From an uncultured Odoribacter sp. (GTDB lineage: Bacteria > Bacteroidota > Bacteroidia > Bacteroidales > Marinifilaceae), in contig URJC01000138.1 in assembly GCA_900548135.1 (NCBI GenBank), positions 1 through 6,792 of the forward strand: 6,792 nucleotides of DNA. The letters run 5' to 3'. Each line of letters begins with the position of its first letter. Positions within the stretch are counted from its first letter, which is position 1. The position numbers were made by a program, and so were the translations under genes. Positions 1 through 5,730 of this stretch are shown piece by piece. The notes under the pieces are model-generated. The model was not told the DNA's origin. It did not search any database and saw only the letters and a program-made list of their open reading frames with translations.

Positions 1-552
1 CAAAAACTTCCCACCTGCAATCTGCCGTAACAAATTATAGACATTTCCCCGATTACGTTCACCAAAGATTACGGTAGGCCTCAAAATATTGACATTCCAG
101 TCGGGATGTGTCCGGAACCATTCCTCCAGCACCTGCTCCGCCTGCCATTTACTCTTTCCGTAATGATTAAAAGGAGCCTTGGGATGTTTTTCATCCGGAT
201 TCTTCTTATTCAATCCATATACAGCCACTGAAGATGTAAAAACAATCCGCTTAATCCCATTAGCTTCCATTGCGGCCAAAGTATTTTGCATCCCACCCAC
301 GTTCACGTCATAATAAAGTGAAACAGGCGATACATCATCCCGGTGTTCCGCCGCCAGCAGTACAACTAACTCTGTGCCCTTTAGCAATTCCGTCAACTTC
401 TCCTTATCTCTCACATCTCCTATCGTCGTAACTTCCGGAAAAAAATAGCTTTGTTGCTTATCTATATTTAATATCTCAAAATCCCCCTGTTTCAATAGGT
501 CAATTAAGCGCGTTCCCACAAAACCGGAACCGCCAATAAGTGTTACTTTCAT
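1..552 (-). CDS. NAD-dependent epimerase/dehydratase (extended SDR), 3' end cut by window
   Basis: Reading down from the ATG at 552-550, an open frame runs to the window edge and gives 184 residues; the C-terminal half is missing. The N-terminus carries the Rossmann dinucleotide motif GGSGFVG at residues 7-13. An acidic residue follows the second strand (NID, 29-31), then LLAAEHRDD at 65-73, FTSSVAVYG at 105-113 with the serine of the active site, and the catalytic pair Tyr131/Lys135 in YGKSK. LRPTVIFG at 157-164 completes the extended-SDR pattern. Such enzymes epimerise, dehydrate or reduce nucleotide sugars such as UDP-GlcNAc derivatives in the cytoplasm. The exact substrate cannot be read from this half. 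It is the last gene seen in the transcription direction, 67 bp after a glycosyltransferase. In Bacteroides capsule loci, related epimerases often sit near the end, next to an initiating sugar-phosphate transferase; that neighbour is outside this window. Family assignment is firm, the specific reaction is not. Confidence 0.9.
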   Translation of the reverse strand, partial: MKVTLIGGSGFVGTRLIDLLKQGDFEILNIDKQQSYFFPEVTTIGDVRDKEKLTELLKGTELVVLLAAEHRDDVSPVSLYYDVNVGGMQNTLAAMEANGIKRIVFTSSVAVYGLNKKNPDEKHPKAPFNHYGKSKWQAEQVLEEWFRTHPDWNVNILRPTVIFGERNRGNVYNLLRQIAGGKFL

Positions 553-567
553 AAATTATCATGATTT

Positions 568-596
568 AAAAAAAGTATTCCGTATATGGATACTTT
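568..596 (-). terminator. weak terminator-like hairpin before the epimerase gene
   Basis: On the minus strand the spacer between the glycosyltransferase stop (620) and the epimerase start (552) reads AAAGTATCC, loop ATATAC, GG, one bulged A, then ATACTTT running into seven T. This gives a 9-bp AT-rich stem with a bulge and a U tract, the shape of a weak intrinsic terminator. Only about 15 bp separate its end from the epimerase ATG, leaving no room for a new promoter. If it works, it is more likely an attenuator or RNA-end stabiliser with read-through than a full stop. Confidence 0.4.
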
Positions 597-619
597 CTAT
601 TATTATAAACAACAAAATC

Positions 620-1678
620 CTAATGCTTTACAATCTCTTCATAGACCCGTTCATATCCCTGTAGCATCTTATCTACGGTAAACTTTTCTATATAAGTCCT
701 ACGAGCCTGACTAGAAAGTTCCGAATATCTTTCCGAATCACCGAGAACCATCTGAATTTTAGGGACGATAGCTTCTACCCGGTTAGCCACTGCATAACCA
801 TTGCTCCCGTCCAACAACTCCGGAATCCCTCCCACTTTTGAGGCAATGACAGGCTTTCCAAAGGATAAAGCCTCAATAATACTCATTGGAAGACCTTCAA
901 AGTCGGAAAGAAGCACTAAAACGTCCGCATACCTCAATAAGAGGGAGGCCATGGGTATTTGTCCCAACAAGAATACATTTTTTCCTACCTTATGTTCCTT
1001 TGCATTACCGATCCAAACAAAAGCATATTGCGATAACTGTCTGGCAACATCAATAAACAGATCGATTCTTTTAGGCGAATCGTCACGGGCAATGCACATA
1101 ACGACTTTAGTATATTGCAATTTAATCGCTTCAAATTTTTCTTTTACCGGCTGTGAAATTATTTCTTCCTCCTGTTCAAAATAATCCGTGATACCATTAT
1201 ACACGAAAGTCACATGTTTTGTAATCCCTTCTGTATATAAATTTGTCTCGTCATACTTACTTACTCCCACTATTTTCGCACACCTGCCTTTTAGTAATTT
1301 TTCCACGGGAAGAAAAGAACGGTTAGCCACACGGATCGAATCAAAACCATGCACTGTATAGATTGTTTTACAAGGCTTGAAGGCCACACGTCCCAATGCT
1401 CCGATTTTTGAAGAATGTAAATGCACCACGTCCGGGCGATATTTTATCCTGTAATAGATCAATTTGATTAAAACAATAATATCTAAGGCCGAGATTGCCC
1501 TTTTCAGTTGAGGAATGCCTATTACTTTCACCTCAGGCTTTAAGGCCTTCCATGCTTCTTTTGAATCGGACGATATAACCCAAACCTCATTGTTTTCAAC
1601 CTGGGCATTGGCGAGATTAACCACAACGGACTGAGCCCCACCCACAGAGGACAGGGTAATAACATGAAAAATACGCAT
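620..1678 (-). CDS. GT4-family glycosyltransferase (GT-B fold)
   Basis: This 352-residue cytoplasmic or membrane-associated glycosyltransferase would transfer a sugar from an activated nucleotide donor to the growing lipid-linked polysaccharide unit. The N-terminal acceptor domain shows the GGAQ loop at residues 13-16, HLHSSKIG at 86-93, TVHGFD at 108-113 and VSKYD at 139-143. The C-terminal donor domain (PF00534 type) begins around 190. It carries Arg198 and Lys203, which match the usual R...K donor-phosphate contacts, and FEGLP at 260-264, with Glu261 and Glu269 forming the EX7E signature of GT4 enzymes. KVGGIPEL near 281-288 is also typical. Length is normal. The ATG at 1678 is preferred because it starts the conserved MRIFHVI strand; a GTG two codons upstream (1684) is in frame, but it lies inside an AGGTG that could instead act as a ribosome binding site. 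The gene follows a 340-bp non-coding stretch and a terminator, so it probably heads a separate transcript. Donor and linkage are unknown. Confidence 0.92.
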   Translation of the reverse strand: MRIFHVITLSSVGGAQSVVVNLANAQVENNEVWVISSDSKEAWKALKPEVKVIGIPQLKRAISALDIIVLIKLIYYRIKYRPDVVHLHSSKIGALGRVAFKPCKTIYTVHGFDSIRVANRSFLPVEKLLKGRCAKIVGVSKYDETNLYTEGITKHVTFVYNGITDYFEQEEEIISQPVKEKFEAIKLQYTKVVMCIARDDSPKRIDLFIDVARQLSQYAFVWIGNAKEHKVGKNVFLLGQIPMASLLLRYADVLVLLSDFEGLPMSIIEALSFGKPVIASKVGGIPELLDGSNGYAVANRVEAIVPKIQMVLGDSERYSELSSQARRTYIEKFTVDKMLQGYERVYEEIVKH

Positions 1679-1743
1679 ATACACCTGATTATAAAAATTT
1701 TAACAATAAAAAACGATCAGACTCTCTTTATTTCAACATCTCA

Positions 1744-1766
1744 TGAATAAGAATATCCCTTATTCA
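1744..1766 (-). repeat. 8-bp inverted repeat (hairpin) in the presumed 5' leader
   Basis: TGAATAAG (1744-1751) and CTTATTCA (1759-1766) are perfect reverse complements around a 7-nt loop. The minus-strand transcript is not followed by a T tract, so this is not an intrinsic terminator. It lies 65-90 bp upstream of the glycosyltransferase start at 1678, where it could be a leader hairpin or an operator palindrome. It could also be chance in AT-rich DNA. Confidence 0.4.
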
Positions 1767-1851
1767 ATTTAGCGGCGATAAGTATTTTAATCCATACCCT
1801 TTATACCGAATGCAACAGGACAGATTTAAGAAATGCTACAAAAGAGAGAGT

Positions 1852-1859
1852 CAAATTTA
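1852..1859 (-). promoter_or_regulatory. possible Bacteroides-type -7 promoter box (weak)
   Basis: The minus strand reads TAAATTTG, an exact match to the TAnnTTTG -7 element of Bacteroides sigma-ABfr promoters. No TTTG -33 element is found at the usual spacing upstream; the region 18-24 bp upstream reads around GGCTATCG. A promoter is expected in this gap because of the terminator at 2021-2048, but the sequence support is only half a promoter. Confidence 0.2.
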
Positions 1860-1886
1860 TCGTGAACAACATTTATACGATAGCCT

Positions 1887-1897
1887 GTTATCTTTAA
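1887..1897. repeat. 11-bp direct repeat, copy 1
   Basis: GTTATCTTTAA on the plus strand (TTAAAGATAAC on the coding strand) recurs exactly at 1949-1959, with the same orientation and a 62-bp offset. Flanking bases differ. Two identical 11-mers in a 340-bp gap are unlikely but not impossible by chance. Paired sites upstream of a gene could bind a regulator. Confidence 0.45.
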
Positions 1898-1948
1898 TAC
1901 CCCTGTCTTTTTTCTATAATATCGAGATTAGCCCAAAAGACACAAACG

Positions 1949-1959
1949 GTTATCTTTAA
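1949..1959. repeat. 11-bp direct repeat, copy 2
   Basis: Second exact copy of GTTATCTTTAA; see the copy at 1887-1897. It lies about 60 bp downstream of the terminator hairpin in the transcription direction, before any plausible promoter for the downstream glycosyltransferase gene. Confidence 0.45.
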
Positions 1960-2020
1960 ACTATATTCATTCAAAATATGTATCATTTCGTAATGACGGG
2001 ACTGAATTTTCTGGGGAAAT

Positions 2021-2048
2021 AAAAAAACGGAGGAAGAATCCTCCGTTT
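2021..2048 (-). terminator. strong rho-independent terminator after the GINT1_N-like gene
   Basis: On the minus strand, AAACGGAGGA and TCCTCCGTTT form a perfect 10-bp stem with a TTCT loop. The stem runs directly into a seven-T tract (2027-2021). It sits about 30 bp past the stop codon of the 308-residue gene at 2081. The T tract is clearly on the minus-strand exit side; the plus-strand side has only a short TTTA, so termination is directional. It ends the upstream operon inside what otherwise looks like one polysaccharide locus. Confidence 0.9.
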
Positions 2049-2080
2049 ATCATTTAAAAGAAATCGAATAATCAGTCACC

Positions 2081-3007
2081 CTATTTCTTTAATTTAAGCA
2101 ACAATCTGAATACAGGCATAAGGAACCTTGCAATCCGGCAGCGATATCCCCGCCCGTCCACAACACACAGGCCCTGATAAAAGTTAATGGTATGTATTCC
2201 CCGGCAGTATTTTGAAGAAGATGGAAAAATTTCCACCACTGTATGTTCCTTGAATTCCTTTTCCGACAATACATCGACCATCTGTATTTTTATACTGCTT
2301 CCATAACCATTTTTACAATTTTGTACAGGACGGTATAGAGAGCCGTTATATTCGATAAAATTTCCGGCAGGCCGGGAATCCTCGATTGTCGTGGAAGAGT
2401 TTAAATCTTTCAGGCAACGATACCCTTTATCAGGGCATTCGGATTGAAATATCATCAACTTGTCATTTGTCACATCAGGAGTTAAAAACAACCAGTATTT
2501 TCCAGCATATCCGGTAAGCGTTGCATCCGCCAACCAATTTATGTGGTAAACATCCCGGATCTCTTCCGGCGGCAGCATATCTCCATAATAGGTCGTTGTG
2601 TGATCTTTTAAATGAAATTCGTATAAACTCAAGCGTTGTCCTGCACCGTTTTCAGGATATATGAACAATTTTTCTTTCCATCGCAATAAAATCGGATACG
2701 ATAAATGCGTATCGAGTTCCAATACGATCTTATGCTCTACGATCTTCAACTCTTTTGCATCGATAGTCAGCAAAACGATTCTCCCTTTGCCTGTCTTATA
2801 AAGATATTCTTCCACCAATACTTCCAGCCTCTCTTCTGTCGCAGAAAGAAAAAAGGGATCGGCAAAAAAACGGTCTTTATAAGAATGTTTCAGCCACTGT
2901 ACCCGCTCTATTTTTTTCTTCCCTTCCAATAATTCTCCGGGCTCACATTTTATAAAACCGATATTCCAGACACTATGTTCAAAATATTTTATTACCGAGT
3001 ACAACAT
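2081..3007 (-). CDS. GINT1_N-like (glucosamine inositolphosphorylceramide transferase N-terminal-like) protein
   Basis: A 308-residue soluble protein without a signal peptide. Its pattern matches the five-bladed-propeller-like domain found at the N-terminus of plant GINT1 and in bacterial polysaccharide loci, sometimes attached to a formyltransferase-like domain. Visible markers in order are FADPFF at 48-53, VEEY at 65-68, SYPILL at 103-108, YPEN at 117-120, DATL at 161-164, YWLFL at 171-175, SRPAGN at 211-216, YRPVQN at 225-230, YGSSI at 235-239 and GIHTIN at 270-275. The repeated Asp-Pro and Asp-Ala blade motifs recall GH43/GH32-like propellers. No formyltransferase or glycosyltransferase domain is attached, so this is the domain alone. 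The C-terminal 20 residues are basic and hydrophobic (RFLMPVFRLLLKLKK) and could touch the membrane. Its ATG overlaps the flippase 3' end by 16 bp, implying translational coupling, and a terminator follows. A role in modifying or recognising the repeat unit is inferred; no reaction is known. Confidence 0.75.
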   Translation of the reverse strand: MLYSVIKYFEHSVWNIGFIKCEPGELLEGKKKIERVQWLKHSYKDRFFADPFFLSATEERLEVLVEEYLYKTGKGRIVLLTIDAKELKIVEHKIVLELDTHLSYPILLRWKEKLFIYPENGAGQRLSLYEFHLKDHTTTYYGDMLPPEEIRDVYHINWLADATLTGYAGKYWLFLTPDVTNDKLMIFQSECPDKGYRCLKDLNSSTTIEDSRPAGNFIEYNGSLYRPVQNCKNGYGSSIKIQMVDVLSEKEFKEHTVVEIFPSSSKYCRGIHTINFYQGLCVVDGRGYRCRIARFLMPVFRLLLKLKK

Positions 3008-4551
3008 CGAACGAATTTATTTTTAATAAGTTGAAACAATTTATGAATCATCCTTCTCATTCCTTGTGAAAACAGATATAATAGCCCTCCATATACAATT
3101 ACAGTCGTAAGGAAAATCAAGAAACCGTTAATAAAGAAATAATAATAATTGGAGTACGGATATCCGATAAACAGGCTGACACATCCCTTCACAACCAGGA
3201 AACTGATTACCATTAAAGTTAGATACAGAGCTATCTTTTTCCAATAAGGGAAAATCCTTTCTTTAAACCCGCAACGATGCAGGAAAATGGGACGCCAGAT
3301 ACAGACAATGGCCCCGAGGCTTACGGTCGTCCCTAAAACAACTCCTATTAAACCGAATTTATACCCTAAGCCGATTGAAATCGTTAAATTCAATATAGCT
3401 TCGGTAATCGGAGCCCACGTGTCTTTATAAAGGATATAACCATTCAAAAACAATTCCACCGGAAGCCGGAAAATAGTGATAGAAGAATTGAACAAAATCA
3501 GATAAAATATGACCGGGTCAACAATATACTGCTTTCCCAACCAAAGCTCAATGAAAGGTTCGGTCAGAAAAATCAAACATATTACGATCACTCCTCCGAT
3601 ATAAAAATAAAAAGAAGTCAATTCGAAAAATAATGCCTTTATAGTTTCTTTATTCCCTTCTGCTATCAAATTACCGACTCCGGCATATAATCCATTGGAC
3701 GCAACAACGAACATCAGGGTTATGCTCCCGATCAATATAAGATAATTGTTATACAATGTAACAATGGCAAAAGAAGAAGTTACGGCAAAAAGTATAATAT
3801 TTCCAGTTTGCGATAAAACGAATCCGGATAAACGGTGGGGAATGATCTGCTTTATCTTTACAAACATATCTTTATACTCCTTGCAAACCGTTTTTCCACG
3901 AAGGAAGTCCGATTTCAACCAAGGATATATCTTTGTGACCTGCCCATTGATCCAAAAACCATAAGATATACCGAAAATGAATTCTATGCCTAACCAAACG
4001 ATATATCCGAAATCCAAAAAGCGAAGAGCGACGATCTGGCAAATAACTTTTACGATATTAAAGATCTTCGTCCAAGTAACAATGACATAATCCCGCTGGT
4101 CGGCTGTCAATAGAATTTGCTTGTAACTAATGAAGTAACTAACCAGGTTCGTAGAGAGAAAAACAAAGTAGGCCAGATAAATATAGGGCATGTCGATCCC
4201 TTTACCCTCGAAAAAAGTAGGTAAGAAGAAAATAATAACGATCCCTATCCCCAGAATGACGTAGCCGATAATATGATAGAGATAATTGAATATAGAAATA
4301 ATATCACTGATAGCTTCCTTATCTTGCCGGTAAAGCGGCTTATAAAGGGCTGTCGCTATCGCGGAAGTCACTCCCAATTCGGCCAGATTCAAAAATCCTA
4401 AAATATTGACGATCGTAGTATTTAGACCGACGATATTTTCTCCAAGATAATCTATAAAAATTTTTCTGGAAAAAAATGCCAGCAGCATCGATATAAGATA
4501 AAATATCAATGTTACCGTAACATTTTTTATTCCTTTTTCCTGTCTTGACAT
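2992..4551 (-). CDS. wzx: Wzx-type polysaccharide flippase (MOP superfamily)
   Basis: A 519-residue inner-membrane protein with about 14 predicted hydrophobic helices. Rough spans are 11-29, 42-66, 87-112, 121-142, 156-176, 181-200, 248-266, 268-292, 313-330, 343-366, 382-396, 398-417, 438-456 and 468-494. The N-terminal stretch from about 24 to 74 (FFSRKIFIDYLG, then NLAELGVTSAIATALYKPLY) is typical of the polysaccharide-export branch of the MOP superfamily seen in Bacteroidales capsule loci. Such proteins flip undecaprenyl-diphosphate-linked repeat units to the periplasmic face. A basic cytoplasmic loop at 203-240 separates the two six- to eight-helix halves. Full length is normal and no frameshift is seen. 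The ATG overlaps the upstream glycosyltransferase by 25 bp and the stop overlaps the downstream gene by 16 bp. Both borders carry similar sequence blocks. A Wzy polymerase is an alternative for multi-helix proteins here, but the MOP-type N-terminus and the lack of a large periplasmic loop argue against it. Confidence 0.88.
   Translation of the reverse strand: MSRQEKGIKNVTVTLIFYLISMLLAFFSRKIFIDYLGENIVGLNTTIVNILGFLNLAELGVTSAIATALYKPLYRQDKEAISDIISIFNYLYHIIGYVILGIGIVIIFFLPTFFEGKGIDMPYIYLAYFVFLSTNLVSYFISYKQILLTADQRDYVIVTWTKIFNIVKVICQIVALRFLDFGYIVWLGIEFIFGISYGFWINGQVTKIYPWLKSDFLRGKTVCKEYKDMFVKIKQIIPHRLSGFVLSQTGNIILFAVTSSFAIVTLYNNYLILIGSITLMFVVASNGLYAGVGNLIAEGNKETIKALFFELTSFYFYIGGVIVICLIFLTEPFIELWLGKQYIVDPVIFYLILFNSSITIFRLPVELFLNGYILYKDTWAPITEAILNLTISIGLGYKFGLIGVVLGTTVSLGAIVCIWRPIFLHRCGFKERIFPYWKKIALYLTLMVISFLVVKGCVSLFIGYPYSNYYYFFINGFLIFLTTVIVYGGLLYLFSQGMRRMIHKLFQLIKNKFVRCCTR
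3005..3029 (-). repeat. start-codon junction block, downstream copy (flippase / GINT1_N-like border)
   Basis: Reading the minus strand toward the ATG of the 308-residue gene, this block has TTATT, AAAAAT, three bases, TTCGTTC, one G, then ATG. An imperfect copy lies at 4549-4574, over the flippase start. With three one-base gaps, about 22 of 27 aligned columns agree by eye. The block codes for KNKFVRC in the flippase C-terminus. Confidence 0.5.
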
Positions 4552-5723
4552 GAACGAACTAAATTTTTAAATAAACTACACCACTTAAATGCTACCGTAT
4601 CGATCGAAAAATTTTTACTCTGTTCTATTGCATTTAAAGCTAACCGCTCCCGATAAGCCTTGTCCACAATCAGACGATGCAAATCCTCTGCATAAGCATC
4701 CAGATCGTTATCGGGAATAATCAGCCCGCTTTCCCCGTGGACAATAATATCGTGCACAGCGTCAAAACTATCCATTGCCATAGGAACCACGCCCATTTGC
4801 TGAGCCTCGGTCAAAGTCACGCCAAAACCTTCAAATAACGATGTCATTAAAAAAACAGCAGATTTTCTATAATAATCCAATGGATTCCGACGCCCTTCAA
4901 AGGATATGTTTTTCAATCCCAAACGCCGGGAGAGTTCCAGATATAAATCTTTATCGTCCCCGTCACCCACAATAACAAGTTTCCAATCCGCAACACCCTT
5001 ACTCTCTATCCTGTGCCATATTTCCAAAACGTAAGAAAGTCTTTTTACACTTTCTTCAAACCTCGCCACGACAAGCACCGTTTTTTCCTTGTTCTGCACT
5101 CCTCCGGCATCGATAAACTCGTCATAGGAAAGCGGATTGGGAATTACCGTAAATTTACCGGTATCCTTTATCCGGTAAAAATCCATATAATTTCTCCTGT
5201 TCGCCTCAGTCAGGGCAACAAAAGCATCGGAACGGTCATATATAAAATGATTGTACTTTTTAAATTTGTGATAAACATACGACAGATATACCGGCTTAAA
5301 GCACTTGATAATTCTTTCTTTGCAATTCCGGGGCTTTTCTCGTTCTATATATTTTTTCAGATTATAAAAAAATTGTCCGGGCAAACCGTGAACGGCACTG
5401 ATCAGCCGACAGTCCGTCCCCCGTTGCGCTGCATATACCAATTTAAACAATTCGATATTCCATACCACCTGAAACAGAAGAATATCGATTCGCTTGCTCA
5501 CTATATATTCCCTGATTTCCGAAATAGCGGTTTTGTTGTTTTCTACGACAATATAGCCGTCGAAAACCTCCAAATTCCGGCATTGCTTTTCGATAGCGGT
5601 ACATAAGCAATAGCACTTCATTCCGCATTTCTCTCTAAAATAACGACTCAACCGGATCGATACGTTCGAAATACCTCCCCTTTCAGGATAAGGGAAATAT
5701 TCAAAACAAAACAAAATATTCAT
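4527..5723 (-). CDS. GT4-family glycosyltransferase (GT-B fold)
   Basis: With the ATG at 5723 this is a 398-residue glycosyltransferase that would add one sugar of the repeat unit on the cytoplasmic face. The N-terminal domain opens with the strand MNILFCF, then GGISNV at 16-21 and the AVHG turn with His112. The donor domain shows IPNPL at 194-198, ARFEESVKR at 220-228 (Arg221 and Lys227 as donor-phosphate contacts), VGDGDD at 252-257, FEGFG at 297-301 with Glu298 and Glu306 as the EX7E pair, and HGESGLI at 329-335. Length and motif order are normal for GT4. In-frame earlier starts exist: ATG at 5738, which would overlap the upstream stop as ATGAATGA, and TTG at 5744. I prefer 5723 because it begins the first Rossmann strand. 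It differs clearly from the other glycosyltransferase in the window in its N-terminal domain, so they probably have different acceptors. Donor sugar is unknown. Confidence 0.92.
   Translation of the reverse strand: MNILFCFEYFPYPERGGISNVSIRLSRYFREKCGMKCYCLCTAIEKQCRNLEVFDGYIVVENNKTAISEIREYIVSKRIDILLFQVVWNIELFKLVYAAQRGTDCRLISAVHGLPGQFFYNLKKYIEREKPRNCKERIIKCFKPVYLSYVYHKFKKYNHFIYDRSDAFVALTEANRRNYMDFYRIKDTGKFTVIPNPLSYDEFIDAGGVQNKEKTVLVVARFEESVKRLSYVLEIWHRIESKGVADWKLVIVGDGDDKDLYLELSRRLGLKNISFEGRRNPLDYYRKSAVFLMTSLFEGFGVTLTEAQQMGVVPMAMDSFDAVHDIIVHGESGLIIPDNDLDAYAEDLHRLIVDKAYRERLALNAIEQSKNFSIDTVAFKWCSLFKNLVRSCQDRKKE
4549..4574 (-). repeat. start-codon junction block, upstream copy (glycosyltransferase / flippase border)
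   Basis: The minus strand reads TTATTT, AAAAAT, four bases, TTCGTTC, then the flippase ATG, resembling the block at 3005-3029. It codes for FKNLVRSC in the glycosyltransferase C-terminus. In both copies the next ATG begins at the third base of a codon and is followed by T. The two copies lie in direct orientation and bracket the flippase gene. Confidence 0.5.
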
Positions 5724-5730
5724 CCCAGAT

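Larger units (their letters stand above)
1685..2020. other. non-coding intergenic region between two transcription units
   Basis: No convincing gene is seen on either strand. Minus-strand frames are broken by frequent stops; the longest AUG frame noted is 23 codons (1872-1801). The stretch lies after an intrinsic terminator and before a glycosyltransferase gene, so it should hold a promoter and 5' leader. It contains an 11-bp direct repeat (1887-1897 and 1949-1959), a hairpin (1744-1766) and one weak match to the Bacteroides -7 box (1852-1859). I see no insertion-sequence remnant or tRNA. Confidence 0.6.

Noticed and set aside
801..1184. Plus-strand open frame of 127 codons
   Set aside because: It is antisense to the EX7E and donor-domain region of the glycosyltransferase at 620-1678. 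The protein shows no family features.
1720..1852. Inverted 8-mers GACTCTCT (1720-1727) and AGAGAGTC (1845-1852) as arms of an invertible promoter
   Set aside because: Known Bacteroides invertible capsule promoters use longer arms. These are short, low-complexity CT/GA runs, and the half-promoter between or beside them is weak.
1801..1872. 23-codon minus-strand AUG frame encoding a hydrophobic peptide
   Set aside because: It is too short to separate from chance, has no clear ribosome binding site and no recognisable match.
2089..2274. Short minus-strand frame of 61 codons inside the GINT1_N-like gene
   Set aside because: It is a frame-shifted reading of a gene whose own frame carries conserved motifs to the end; there is no sign of a real frameshift.
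5013..5606. Plus-strand open frame of 197 codons
   Set aside because: It lies wholly antisense to the well-supported glycosyltransferase at 4527-5723. It has no recognisable motif or start context and its composition looks like a reverse-strand shadow.
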